Both the position numbers and the translations under genes were made by a program. The notes under the pieces are model-generated. The model saw only the letters and a list, made by a program, of their open reading frames with translations, ran no database searches and had not been told where the DNA came from. 64,000 nucleotides of DNA from the NCBI RefSeq assembly GCF_025245835.1, contig NZ_JAOBWS010000003.1, forward strand, positions 267,061 through 331,060, given 5' to 3'. Each line of letters opens with the position of its first letter. Position 1 is the first letter of the stretch. Source of the DNA: Rheinheimera sp. 4Y26 (GTDB lineage Bacteria > Pseudomonadota > Gammaproteobacteria > Enterobacterales > Alteromonadaceae). This document shows positions 45,023 through 53,868 of the stretch, one piece after another.

Positions 45023-45312
45023 AACAACCTCGTTTTATAGTGAAATCAATAAAATAGCAGACATTGAGGCCTGCAACAAAAACAGCAGTTATCAATGTAC
45101 TGAGCGCCGGCGAAGAATGCAATCTGAGGCACTACAGCTAAGGGGAAAACAACAGCTTCATCGCCAGTGAGCCATCACAATAAAACGCAAAGCATGACAT
45201 TCTGGCTCGTTTTATCGCAGCAGCGGCTCTGTTAACCGTATCGGGTTGCCACAAATGGCGGCTATTGCCACACTGGCCTGGATAACTACAATCACAACGC
45301 AGCGGAACTTTT

Positions 45313-46920
45313 ATGTATAAAAATAATGCCCGTCCACGCCTGTTTGGCACCCTATTTTTGTTGGTTTTCAGTTGTTTATTACCGGCCCAGGCAGCAAGCT
45401 CAACCGAGCGTACGCCTTCAGCACCAGAACGCGACCGCGGCGACGGGCCTTATCAGCGGCTGATTTTACGCGGTGGCATTTATGTCAGCGGTGAAGGCGC
45501 ACCAGCGCAGGGGCCTGTTGATATTGTCATTGAAAACGACCGTATCGCCGAAATTGTGGTGGTGGGAAATCCGGGTTTGCCGGTGAAAGCCGAAGGCAGG
45601 CCCGTTGCTACCAAAGGCGATAAAGAGCTGGATGTCAGCGGCATGTATATTCTGCCCGGTTTTGTTGATATGCACGGCCATATTGGTGGCTCTGCCCCTG
45701 GCATTCCGGCCGAATATGTATTTAAACTCTGGCTGGCGCACGGTATTACCACAGTGCGGGAGCCCGGCAGTTTTAACGGCCTCGACTGGACCTTAAAACA
45801 TGTCAAAGCCTCCAACGAAAACCGCATTGTGGCGCCTCGTATTGTGCCTTATATCGGTTTTGGTCAGGGCCTGAAAAAACCTGTGTTCAGCCCGGAGCAG
45901 GCGCGGGACTGGGTGCGTGGTGTGAAAAAAGCCGGTGGCGCCGGTATTAAGTTTTTTGGTGCCACTCCGGCCATTATTGCTGCGGCACTGGATGAAGCCG
46001 GCAAACTCAAACTTGGCACCATGATGCATCATGCCCAGCTCAACGTGATGCGCACCAATGTGCTGGACAGCGCCAGAATGGGACTGACCTCAATGGAGCA
46101 CTGGTATGGTTTACCGGAAGCACTCTTTACCGGTCAGGTCATTCAAAACTATCCGGCGCATTATAACTATCAGAACGAACAAGACCGTTTTGCCGCGGCC
46201 GGCGAGCTGTGGAAACAAGCAGCAGCGCCCGGTTCTGAGCGCTGGAATGCAGTGCGGGATGAGCTGATTAAACTGAACTTTACCATTAACCCAACGCTCA
46301 CCATTTACGAAGCCACCCGCAATGCCGAAGCGCAGCGCAGCGCGCCCTGGCATCAGGACTATACCCTGCCGACCTTAAGCAAATTTTTTCAGCCCAATCG
46401 TGACGCCCATGGTTCGTTCTGGTTTGACTGGACTACTGATCAGGAAATTGCCTGGCGTGAAAACTACCGCATCTGGATGTTGTTTTTAAACGACTTTAAA
46501 AACCATGGTGGTCGTATTACCACAGGCTCAGACGCCGGTTATATCTATAAAATTTATGGTTTTGCCTTTATTCAGGAATTGGAGCTATTACGCGAAGCAG
46601 GTTTAAATGCACTGGAAGTGATCCAGGCTGCCACCTTAAATGGTGCACAGGCGCTGGGCCTTGCCGATGAAATTGGCAGTCTGGTACCGGGTAAAAAAGC
46701 CGACATGCTGATAGTGGCAGAGAACCCGCTGGCCAATTTTAAAGTGTTGTATGGCACAGGCCATTACCAGCTCAATGCCAACAACCAGCCAGAGCGCACT
46801 CAGGGTGTACGTTACACCATTAAAGACGGGGTGGTTTATGACGCGCAGCAGCTGTTAAGCGACGTACGGGCTATGGTAAAACAAGCCAAAGCAGCGGAGT
46901 CTGCCAAAAGCACAAACTAA
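45313..46920 (+). CDS. Secreted amidohydrolase, imidazolonepropionase/prolidase-like
   Basis: The 535-residue protein has a signal peptide (GTLFLLVFSCLLPAQA). The amidohydrolase barrel has VIENDRIAEIVVVG (small beta-sandwich), GMYILPGFVDMHGHIGG (first metal-ligand HxH), ITTVREPGSF, MMHHAQLNVMRTN and SMEHWYGLP with further His, TGSDAGYIYKIYGF with the Asp ligand, and ALGLADEIGSLVPGKKADML near the end. A metal-dependent hydrolase on cyclic amides or dipeptides in the periplasm is expected; the exact substrate is unknown. It stands alone; six 14-bp tandem repeats follow. Confidence 0.85.
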   Translation: MYKNNARPRLFGTLFLLVFSCLLPAQAASSTERTPSAPERDRGDGPYQRLILRGGIYVSGEGAPAQGPVDIVIENDRIAEIVVVGNPGLPVKAEGRPVATKGDKELDVSGMYILPGFVDMHGHIGGSAPGIPAEYVFKLWLAHGITTVREPGSFNGLDWTLKHVKASNENRIVAPRIVPYIGFGQGLKKPVFSPEQARDWVRGVKKAGGAGIKFFGATPAIIAAALDEAGKLKLGTMMHHAQLNVMRTNVLDSARMGLTSMEHWYGLPEALFTGQVIQNYPAHYNYQNEQDRFAAAGELWKQAAAPGSERWNAVRDELIKLNFTINPTLTIYEATRNAEAQRSAPWHQDYTLPTLSKFFQPNRDAHGSFWFDWTTDQEIAWRENYRIWMLFLNDFKNHGGRITTGSDAGYIYKIYGFAFIQELELLREAGLNALEVIQAATLNGAQALGLADEIGSLVPGKKADMLIVAENPLANFKVLYGTGHYQLNANNQPERTQGVRYTIKDGVVYDAQQLLSDVRAMVKQAKAAESAKSTN

Positions 46921-46962
46921 AAAACACAACTCGCTGATGTCACTGCACCGCAACTGATGCCA

Positions 46963-47046
46963 GTGCACTACAAAGAGTTCACTACAAAGAGTTCACTACA
47001 AAGAGTGCACTGCAACGAGTGCACTGCAAAGAATGCACTGCAAACT
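46963..47046. repeat. Six tandem 14-bp repeats
   Basis: The units run end to end with consensus GTGCACTACAAAGA and GTTCACTACAAAGA variants; copies four to six drift (GTGCACTGCAACGA, GTGCACTGCAAAGA, ATGCACTGCAAACT). They lie 43 bases after the amidohydrolase stop. The period is not a multiple of three and no gene spans them. Confidence 0.9.
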
Positions 47047-47088
47047 GGTGTAACTGCCAACTCAGTGATTGCTGTGGCAGCCATAGCA

Positions 47089-47121
47089 AAAAAAGGGCAA
47101 AACAACGTTTTGCCCTTTTTT
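47089..47121. terminator. Strong bidirectional terminator after the tandem repeats
   Basis: AAAAAGGGCAAAAC and GTTTTGCCCTTTTT flank a three-base loop and T residues follow. It separates the amidohydrolase gene from the convergent membrane protein. Confidence 0.88.
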
Positions 47122-47197
47122 ATTGCGGCGAACAGCAGACAAACTTTTTGTCTGCGCCTTCTGGCAGTATGGAGATATCGCCGGTTCTCTTCGCATG

Positions 47198-47782
47198 TTA
47201 ACTTTCAGGCTGAAATTTGTGCAAAGCAAAAGCGCTGTTTTGTTGTGCTTCTTTTTTATCCTGCACAAAAATCAGCAGCGCAAACAGCAGTTCAATCACA
47301 CCACCGGCCAGGGCGCCGTACAAAGGTGCTGCAGCAAACTGGCCAAGCACAAAACCGGCCCCCGCCAGCGCTAAACCACAAAACCAGAATAACCGCATGC
47401 CAAATAAGCTGCTAAACACCAGATAACGGCCGCCAATCACCAGCAACATGGCCGGAAAAAACCACTCGATACGTAGCTGCGCAGCAGCAAAAGCAAGCGG
47501 CAAACTAAAAATCAGCCAGAAAGTGCTGGCATAAGCCAGGCCCGCCAGCGGATTGCCTTTGCTGTGATTGCCGGGCCGCCCCGCTAATTTGGCAATAACA
47601 ACACCAAGCGGATGAATAAACATACCGCCAATCAGCAATACCCAAAGCGCCTGCTGCGCCGAATAAAATATCACCACACCAGCGCTGGCAAGCCAAATCA
47701 AAGACGACGCCAACATACCTGCAGCGCCGCTGCAATAGGCAAAACGCATATCGGTCTGAGCAGCATTCAGTGAATCTTTCAT
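47198..47782 (-). CDS. Hypothetical integral membrane protein (DUF7010-like)
   Basis: The ATG at 47782 follows AAAAGGA by eight bases, giving 194 residues; the frame is open to 47806. It has about six membrane helices, with LASSLIWLASAGVVIFYSAQ, then GGMFIHPLGVVIAKLAGRPG, NPLAGLAYASTFWLIFSLPL and RYLVFSSLFGMRLFWFCGL. The pattern recalls the DUF7010 family of small membrane proteins; no role is known. It is monocistronic. Confidence 0.7.
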   Translation of the reverse strand: MKDSLNAAQTDMRFAYCSGAAGMLASSLIWLASAGVVIFYSAQQALWVLLIGGMFIHPLGVVIAKLAGRPGNHSKGNPLAGLAYASTFWLIFSLPLAFAAAQLRIEWFFPAMLLVIGGRYLVFSSLFGMRLFWFCGLALAGAGFVLGQFAAAPLYGALAGGVIELLFALLIFVQDKKEAQQNSAFALHKFQPES

Positions 47783-48141
47783 AGAGTAAATCCTTTTAAT
47801 CATCAATATGTTGCGATAAAAGCAACAACAAAGGTGGAGAGCGAAGATAAGGTCAGCAATAGCTTTGACTGTGCCAGCCTGTCAGGCACCGGTCAATATG
47901 CTTTGTTGGTTTTATCAACAATTTTCAGCTGAAGTAGGAAGTCAGATCCGATGAACAGCCGGGCTGGCACCAACACTTGCCGGGGTGTTCAGATCAAGGT
48001 TTTGTGCTGGCCGCAGTGATGAAACTAATCAGCCTGAAATAAAGTGCAGGCGTTATTTTCCGGTTTTTGCTCACCCGCTCCAGCTGCCGGCTTTTTTGCC
48101 GGATTTAGCTGCCGGATTTAACTGCCGGATAAGGGATTGTT
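47783..48141. other. Intergenic region with 13-bp repeats
   Basis: No gene is seen. At 48085-48135 the core TGCCGG recurs four times at steps of 12, 13 and 13 bases (tails CTTTTT, ATTTAGC, ATTTAAC, ATAAGGG), just past the stop of the small membrane protein to the right. The array could fold into alternative GCCGGC hairpins, possibly acting as its terminator. Confidence 0.6.
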
Positions 48142-48417
48142 TTATGCTTTTGGCGGCTCGCCCGCTTCATCTTTTTGCTTTACCTGCTGCTGTTTAATTT
48201 GCTGCAGTTTTTTAATTTCGGTCGGAGGAATAGGCAATAACGAAATCAGCGGTAAAAACGCCAGCATTAAATAAGCCCCGGCACTGCGGCGTTTGGCCCA
48301 GCGCACCAACCTGACCAGCAGCCAACAGAGCAACAGCAGCATCAACACCACAATAGTACAAAAGAGCACATCACCAACAATCTGCACTCCAACAGAAGCC
48401 TGCTGCATCACTGCCAT
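48142..48417 (-). CDS. Small hypothetical membrane protein
   Basis: The 91-residue protein has two membrane helices (GDVLFCTIVVLMLLLLCWLL and AYLMLAFLPLISLLPI) joined by a basic loop (VRLVRWAKRRS), and a charged cytoplasmic tail (EIKKLQQIKQQQVKQKDEAG). I do not recognise it. The hydrophobic pattern and the ATG at 48417 support a real gene, though the ribosome-binding site is weak (GAGAAAAAATA). Confidence 0.6.
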   Translation of the reverse strand: MAVMQQASVGVQIVGDVLFCTIVVLMLLLLCWLLVRLVRWAKRRSAGAYLMLAFLPLISLLPIPPTEIKKLQQIKQQQVKQKDEAGEPPKA

Positions 48418-48558
48418 TATTTTTTCTCAAATAAACAATAACTTGCTTTCTAATTGGGGAGCAGCAGGCAATTATCAAGTGTACTGGCAGCAACCGGCAA
48501 ATATCACAACCTCAGCCCTGCTTTGCAGCCTCTGGCCATCTCTGTGCGGCTGCCAGGC

Positions 48559-49503
48559 TCAGAGTGCGGCGTTTTGCACAATACGCCGGAATTCATCCTG
48601 GTGGCGGCTGATACGCGCCCCATCACAACTGGTGCATAACCAGGGGGTGCCTTTCCCGGTGAGCATCACCATAGTGGCATTCTGGCATTTTTTGCATTTT
48701 GTCCAGCTCACCATTTCGCTGCATGGCTGAAACAAATCACAGTGAATATCGGGTCGTCGTCCGGCCAGCAGGGCAATGTCTGCCATTGGAAAAGTATTGC
48801 TTAACAGCAGCTGTTTCAGCGCCGGCAGCATGGCAATAAGTTCCAGCGATTGATCTTCAATATCAACAGTTTGTAGTTGCAACCATTGCAGTTGTTTCAG
48901 CGACAACAAAGGCGCAACAGAGTTGAGCTTTAAAGTTTTTAAGCTGTTTGAATCACCGGTTAATGACAAACCACGCAGTGCTGTCAGGGGAGTTAAAAAC
49001 GACAGATCATGACTCGCCCTGATATTCTCAAGCTCCAGCCATCGGAGTTGCGTTAACTCAGACAGCACCTCCAGCGGCTGCAACGACGGTGTGCTGCCAA
49101 GGTGCAGATAGGTTAATTGTCTGGCAGCACTGAGCGCAGCAGCGCAGGTCATGCCACCCCATTTAATATACAAACCTTTCAGCTTTGGCATGGCACAGGC
49201 TGCATCAAACAACTGTTGAGGCACTCTGGACTGCAACCACAAAAACTCAACCTGCTGCAGCTGTGGCAGGTATTCACACCAGGAATGCAGTAATTTTTTC
49301 TGAGCTGCAGCGCTCAGATCCGTCTGAGTGCAGGCAAGAGCAAGGTGTTTACCGCCCTGATAATCCGCCAGCTCCCGGATAGTTCTTGGCGGAAAGTTTA
49401 GTTCCGGCCTGTAATGCCAGAAACTATGCCATGGCTCAATAGCTCCGGCCTGTCCGGCGGCAGCACCAATCTCACGCTCCAGCACTAGTTTTAATTCGTC
49501 CAT
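48559..49503 (-). CDS. Leucine-rich-repeat protein with C-terminal zinc ribbon
   Basis: The start is taken as the ATG at 49503 (MDELKLVLEREIG), giving 314 residues. Residues about 85-250 show a chain of leucine-rich repeats (LPQLQQVEFLWLQS, MPKLKGLYIKWG, LTYLHLGSTPSLQPL, LTQLRWLELENIRA, LTALRGLSLTGDSN, LKQLQWLQLQTVDI, LPALKQLLLSNTF). The last 50 residues hold CKKCQNATMVMLTGKG and WLCTSC, a CxxC-CxxC zinc ribbon. There is no signal peptide, so it should be cytoplasmic. A protein-binding role is likely from the LRR part; function is unknown. Confidence 0.72.
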   Translation of the reverse strand: MDELKLVLEREIGAAAGQAGAIEPWHSFWHYRPELNFPPRTIRELADYQGGKHLALACTQTDLSAAAQKKLLHSWCEYLPQLQQVEFLWLQSRVPQQLFDAACAMPKLKGLYIKWGGMTCAAALSAARQLTYLHLGSTPSLQPLEVLSELTQLRWLELENIRASHDLSFLTPLTALRGLSLTGDSNSLKTLKLNSVAPLLSLKQLQWLQLQTVDIEDQSLELIAMLPALKQLLLSNTFPMADIALLAGRRPDIHCDLFQPCSEMVSWTKCKKCQNATMVMLTGKGTPWLCTSCDGARISRHQDEFRRIVQNAAL

Positions 49504-49738
49504 TGATATGCTCTCAATGCAGCCGGCCAACAAACCAGGTCACAACAGCCTGCTACAGCGCAACCGGGCAGCGCGCGCTGGCGACGATACGCACTCAGCA
49601 GCTTGTGGAAAGTTAATGAAAAAATAGCTTTTCTGGGTTTGGCGTCAGCCCTGAAGCCATCAGTATCGGCATGTGCACCGCCAACCCAGCAAGGTACTGC
49701 TGTTATGCAGCTGTTATGCAGCTGTCCATCGTTCTGGC

Positions 49739-50251
49739 TTATAAACAAAGGCCAGACTTGCCCTGCCCCAGCGCAACCGGCACATCGGCCTGCCCGACGT
49801 GATAATACAAAGCCAAAATTTGCCAGCCGGCATCGGCTTTATAAAGCTGAATGCTGTTGACTCCAACAAAATCAGCGGCTTTGGCGTTTTTATCTGTTCT
49901 GGATTCCACCACACTGTACACAGTGGCAAAAAGGTCGTGTTGTACCAGCTGGCGGCTCACTTCACATTCATAAAAACCTTTGGGTCTGGCTTTGCCCATT
50001 CCCTGCAAAAACTCAGTGGCTTTGCTTTGGCTTAACTTTGGCTGGCCTTCTTTATAGGTAGCGCCAAAGACCACGGCATCGGGGTGAAATATGGCCTGCA
50101 GACTTTTTACGTCAGCAGCAACTCCGGGTTCATGCGACAAAGCGCGCCATAATGTAGCCATTGTTTGTTCAGGTGTGCTGTTAAGTTGCTCCGGGCTGTT
50201 TGCAAAAACAGTTGCACTACATAATAGCGCCGGTAATATCCAATAACGCAT
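49739..50251 (-). CDS. Secreted SnoaL/NTF2-like protein
   Basis: The ATG at 50251 lies five bases after AAGGAG and is preferred over the GTG three bases earlier; about 170 residues. It has a signal peptide (LPALLCSATVFA), then an NTF2/SnoaL-like fold: LQAIFHPDAVVFGATY, FLQGMGKARPKGFYECEVSR, DLFATVYSVVESRT and SIQLYKADAGWQILALYYHV. A cone-shaped ligand pocket is expected, with no assigned reaction. A similar DUF4440-type protein is encoded at 57561-58067. Confidence 0.75.
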   Translation of the reverse strand: MRYWILPALLCSATVFANSPEQLNSTPEQTMATLWRALSHEPGVAADVKSLQAIFHPDAVVFGATYKEGQPKLSQSKATEFLQGMGKARPKGFYECEVSRQLVQHDLFATVYSVVESRTDKNAKAADFVGVNSIQLYKADAGWQILALYYHVGQADVPVALGQGKSGLCL

Positions 50252-50310
50252 CACAACTCCTTGTTTTATTTTGTTTTTCCTGAAAACAGTTCAAAATCAG
50301 ACTACTGATG

Positions 50311-50565
50311 TTATTGATCAGTCTTGTCATCTTCATCTTTTATATCTTTCACTACTTCTTTGGTTTTCTCACCTACAGCTTTCACTGCATCTCTTGAAGT
50401 GTGACCAATTTTTTTGGTGACATCCCGGGTGGTATGGCCGACTTTTTTCGCTACATCCCGGGTACCATGACCAATGGCGCGGCCGGTATCTTTTATTTCG
50501 GCACAAGATGCCAAGAGCAAAAATACTGGCAACACCACAGAAATTTTTAGCATTAGATTCATCAG
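50311..50565 (-). CDS. Small lipoprotein made of 11-residue repeats
   Basis: The ATG at 50565 follows AAGGA by eight bases; the longer frame to 50724 overlaps the next gene and is unlikely. The 84-residue product has a lipobox (LLLASC, Cys near residue 19). Four 11-residue repeats follow: IGHGTRDVAKK, VGHTTRDVTKK, IGHTSRDAVKA, VGEKTKEVVKD, and then an acidic tail. Amphipathic 11-mer repeats resemble LEA-type or apolipoprotein-like helices that lie on membranes. A desiccation or envelope-stress role is inference only. Confidence 0.75.
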   Translation of the reverse strand: MMNLMLKISVVLPVFLLLASCAEIKDTGRAIGHGTRDVAKKVGHTTRDVTKKIGHTSRDAVKAVGEKTKEVVKDIKDEDDKTDQ

Positions 50566-50629
50566 GTTATTCCTTGTATGCCAAGCGGCAACAGTGAAAG
50601 GGTTCCGACTAACATAGCAGCTGCACAGG

Positions 50630-51019
50630 TTAAAATAACAGTGGCTTGAACCTGGCAAGGTAAAAAATACCAGCAAGCAGCAGCACCGCCAGCAAGGCAA
50701 AACCCAGTCTGGTGCTTTTTGCATAATTTAACGTCAGCGCCGCTTTGCCGCACAGAATATAACAGACTAATAATAAAATCTTAATGCCAAGCCAATGATG
50801 TATAAAAGGTTTCCAGGGGCCAACTGCCAAAAGTGCTAATGCCATAGTCAGCAGCATGGTATCCACCAGATGAGGCACAAAACGTAGTTTACTGGCGCGC
50901 CACTTAAAGCCACCTGTTATGGGCATCCACATATCCAGCAAAAAACGGCCGATAAAAAGGCTGACGCTCAGATAAGCACACAACATATGAATTTGTTTTA
51001 TTTCAAGATAATACTGCAT
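50630..51019 (-). CDS. SirB-family inner-membrane protein
   Basis: The 129-residue protein starts at ATG 51019 after AGGAAAC. It has four membrane helices with IKQIHMLCAYLSVSLFIGRF, KLRFVPHLVDTMLLTMALAL, and WLGIKILLLVCYILCGKAAL, the SirB2 (SirB) family pattern with its conserved His and Asp residues. The family is often found near respiratory genes. Here it lies 467 bases upstream of, and divergent from, the nitric oxide reductase gene. Confidence 0.82.
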   Translation of the reverse strand: MQYYLEIKQIHMLCAYLSVSLFIGRFLLDMWMPITGGFKWRASKLRFVPHLVDTMLLTMALALLAVGPWKPFIHHWLGIKILLLVCYILCGKAALTLNYAKSTRLGFALLAVLLLAGIFYLARFKPLLF

Positions 51020-51486
51020 TGTTGTTTCCTGTTATTTTCCGGCCTGCTGCTTTGGCTGCACTGAAGTACAACTGCAACATCGCTACTTATGCAGCAACCG
51101 TTTTCTGCATGCTGGCAAGCCCTGCATGCTGGCAATTCCTGCTCACTAGCAAGGCCCGCACACTGGCAAGACCTGCACAACACACTACTTTTGCGCCACC
51201 TTAAAACATTCAGCTTAAGTGGCCTATATCGCCAAATAGGTAAAGCCGCAGCGAGCATCGCCGGCAGGGTATTTTTCACCACAGCAGGGTATAAAAAACC
51301 CGGCTGCAGCAAGGTAAAAAACACCCCGACCTGCATAAAACCATGAAAATACCAAGCAGATTCAACATCTTAATATCTGGCCTGTTTATTGCCAAAGCAG
51401 CTTAGCCGTGGAACCCCCGGCGCAAAAAACAACACAGGAATACCATATGAACAGTCCGCATCTTTATCACACTGCAGGGGGTCTTT
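51020..51486. other. Divergent region between sirB-like and nor genes
   Basis: No gene is supported. It contains a 17-bp tandem array (51105-51180) and, near 51362-51380, AT-rich TTCAACATCTTAATATCTG. I looked for NsrR, NorR and FNR-type sites and found no convincing one. The nor promoter should lie between about 51340 and 51470. Confidence 0.5.
51105..51180. repeat. Four and a half tandem 17-bp repeats
   Basis: The units begin CTGCATGCTGGCAAGCC (51105), CTGCATGCTGGCAATTC (51122), CTGCTCACTAGCAAGGC (51139) and CCGCACACTGGCAAGAC (51156), with a partial fifth from 51173. Copies one and two are nearly identical and the others have drifted. They lie 85 bases upstream of the sirB-like start. Confidence 0.88.
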
Positions 51487-53754
51487 ATGGCCGGCTATCG
51501 TAAACTCTGGTGGCTGTTAATCGCCATCCTCGCAATTACCTTTTCAGTGCTGGGTTATTTTGGTGCTGAAGTCTATCGTTCCGCCCCACCTATTCCGGCC
51601 AAAGTAGTGGACTCAACCGGTCAGGTACTGATGACCGAACAAAGCATTTTAGACGGTCAGACCGCCTGGCAATCTGTGGGCGGTATGCAGCTGGGTTCTA
51701 TCTGGGGCCATGGTGCTTATCAGGCGCCGGACTGGACAGCCGACTGGCTGCACCGTGAGCTCACTGCCTGGCTGGAGCTGGCCGCTCAGGCTGAATTTGG
51801 CACCGGCTATGCCAGCCTGAATGAAGCGCAGCAACATCAGCTGAAATTTGCGTTAAAGCAGGCCTATCGCACTAATACTTATGACAAAAACAGCGATACG
51901 CTGCTGCTCAGTGATCGCCGGGTGCAGGCCATCACCCAAACCGCCGCCCATTATCTGGCGTTATTTGGCGACGATGCGGCGCTTGCGCAAACCCGCGCCA
52001 ATTATGCAATGAAAAACAATACCCTGCCCTCGCTGGAACGCCGGCAAGAGCTCACGCAGTTTTTCTTCTGGACTGCCTGGGCCGCCAGCACAGAACGCAC
52101 TGCCAAAGGCGCCACTTATACCAATAACTGGCCCCATGAGCCGCTGATTGATAACAGACCCACAGCAGAAAACCTGATTTGGTCGCTGGTCAGTATTATT
52201 TTGCTGATCGCAGGTGTGGGTGGTTTGATTTGGGGCTGGGCCTTTTTACGCCAGCATGATGAAGAAGAGCCAGCCGCGCCCAAACTGGACCCTATAGCCC
52301 GGTTAAAACTGACACCGTCACAACGGGCTTTGGGCAAATATATTCTGGTGGTGGTGGCGTTATTTACCCTACAAGTGCTGTTGGGTGGTTTTACCGCGCA
52401 TTACACGGTCGAAGGTGATGGTTTTTATGGTTTAAATACCACCGAATGGTTGCCCTACAGCCTGGCCCGTACCTGGCATATTCAGGCGGCGATGTTCTGG
52501 ATTGCCACCGGCTTTTTGGCGGCAGGTTTATTTTTAGCGCCCATTATTAACGGCGGTAAAGATCCTAAATATCAGAAACTTGGGGTTGATGTGCTGTTCT
52601 GGGCTCTGGTGGTGCTGGTGGCAGGCTCTTTTGCCGGTAACTACTTTGCCATTATGCAGATCATGCCGGCGAACTTAAGTTTCTGGTTTGGCCATCAGGG
52701 TTATGAATACATCGACATTGGCCGCTTCTGGCAAATTATTAAATATGTTGGGGTATTGTTCTGGTTAGTGCTGATGCTGCGTGCTGTGGTACCGGCCTTT
52801 AAAGCACCGGGCGATAAAAACCTGCTGGCACTTTTTGCCGCTTCGGTAATATGTGTGGGGCTGTTTTATGGCGCTGGTTTGTTTTATGGCGAGCGCACCC
52901 ATTTATCTGTGATGGAATACTGGCGCTGGTGGGTGGTACATCTGTGGGTAGAAGGCTTTTTTGAAGTGTTTGCCACTGTGTCGCTGGCATTTATTTTCAG
53001 CAGCATGGGCTTAGTGTCGCGCACTGTTGCCACCAGTGCCAGCCTGGCGTCAGCTTCGTTATTTATGCTCGGTGGTATTCCTGGTACTTTCCACCATCTG
53101 TATTTTTCCGGTACCACCACCCCTGTCATGGCGGTGGGTGCCACTTTTAGTGCGCTGGAAGTCGTGCCTTTGGTGGTGCTGGGTTATGAAGCCTGGGACA
53201 ACTGGCGTTTACAACACAAAGCGCCCTGGATGGCTGATATTAAATGGCCTTTGATGTTTTTTGTTGCTGTGGCGTTTTGGAATATGCTCGGCGCCGGTGT
53301 ATTGGGTTTTATGATCAACCCACCAATCGCTTTATATTACCTGCAGGGTTTAAACACCACGCCAACCCACGCTCATGCTGCGCTGTTTGGGGTTTATGGT
53401 TTCCTGGCGCTGGGTTTTTGTTTATTGATCCTGCGTTATATCCGGCCACAGCTGGCCTTCGATGAAAAGCTGATGAAAACCGCGTTCTGGTGGATGAACG
53501 GCGGCCTGGTGCTGATGTTATTTACCAGCCTGCTACCAATTGGTTTTATTCAGTTTTATGCCAGCGCCACCGAAGGTTTATGGTACGCCCGCAGTGAAGC
53601 CTTTATGCAAAGTGACATTTTGCATGCACTGCGCTGGATCCGCACTTTCGGCGACGTGATTTTTATTATCGGCGCTTTAGCAGTGAGCTGGCAGGTAGTG
53701 AAAGGGGTATTTGACCAAAAAGCCGCAGCCCAACAGCTGCAACAATTGGGTTGA
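51487..53754 (+). CDS. norB: Quinol-dependent nitric oxide reductase (qNor)
   Basis: The 755-residue protein has an N-terminal periplasmic domain fused to the haem-copper-type NorB core: SILDGQTAWQSVGGMQLGSI, GHGAYQAPDWTADWLHREL, LARTWHIQAAMFWIATGFL (His ligand), LSFWFGHQGYEYIDIGRFW, VVHLWVEGFFEVFATVSLAF, GTFHHLYFSGTTTPVMAVG, and ALFGVYGFLALGFCLLILRY. About fourteen membrane helices are expected. The fused form takes electrons directly from quinol and reduces 2 NO to N2O, either for NO detoxification or respiration. The start follows GGGGG by five bases. No norC, norD or norQ is present, in keeping with a single-subunit enzyme. Confidence 0.93.
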   Translation: MAGYRKLWWLLIAILAITFSVLGYFGAEVYRSAPPIPAKVVDSTGQVLMTEQSILDGQTAWQSVGGMQLGSIWGHGAYQAPDWTADWLHRELTAWLELAAQAEFGTGYASLNEAQQHQLKFALKQAYRTNTYDKNSDTLLLSDRRVQAITQTAAHYLALFGDDAALAQTRANYAMKNNTLPSLERRQELTQFFFWTAWAASTERTAKGATYTNNWPHEPLIDNRPTAENLIWSLVSIILLIAGVGGLIWGWAFLRQHDEEEPAAPKLDPIARLKLTPSQRALGKYILVVVALFTLQVLLGGFTAHYTVEGDGFYGLNTTEWLPYSLARTWHIQAAMFWIATGFLAAGLFLAPIINGGKDPKYQKLGVDVLFWALVVLVAGSFAGNYFAIMQIMPANLSFWFGHQGYEYIDIGRFWQIIKYVGVLFWLVLMLRAVVPAFKAPGDKNLLALFAASVICVGLFYGAGLFYGERTHLSVMEYWRWWVVHLWVEGFFEVFATVSLAFIFSSMGLVSRTVATSASLASASLFMLGGIPGTFHHLYFSGTTTPVMAVGATFSALEVVPLVVLGYEAWDNWRLQHKAPWMADIKWPLMFFVAVAFWNMLGAGVLGFMINPPIALYYLQGLNTTPTHAHAALFGVYGFLALGFCLLILRYIRPQLAFDEKLMKTAFWWMNGGLVLMLFTSLLPIGFIQFYASATEGLWYARSEAFMQSDILHALRWIRTFGDVIFIIGALAVSWQVVKGVFDQKAAAQQLQQLG

Positions 53755-53795
53755 GCCGACCGTTTTGCTGTAAACAAACAGCAGCGTTCAATAAC

Positions 53796-53828
53796 AAAAA
53801 GGCATCGTTGAACGATGCCTTTTTTTAT
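53796..53828 (+). terminator. Terminator after the nitric oxide reductase gene
   Basis: AAAAAGGCATCGTT and AACGATGCCTTTTT form a nearly loop-free perfect hairpin ending in seven T residues, 42 bases after the stop. Confidence 0.9.
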
Positions 53829-53868
53829 GTTGGCTAAAGCCATATTCTGGCGAAGGCCTGTGCCGGTA

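Noticed and set aside
45181..45260. A second c-di-GMP-type core (ACGCAAAGC) upstream of the amidohydrolase gene
   Set aside because: Only the nine-base core matches. The preceding GGCAAA and GNRA-capped stem and the following GGCCTAA stem are absent.
50566..50724. N-terminal extension of the 11-mer-repeat lipoprotein
   Set aside because: The extension overlaps the sirB-like gene and would bury the lipoprotein signal; the ATG at 50565 has a good ribosome-binding site.
51362..51380. NsrR-like site upstream of the nitric oxide reductase gene
   Set aside because: Only one weak half-site (AACATCTT) is seen, with no matching second half at the right spacing.
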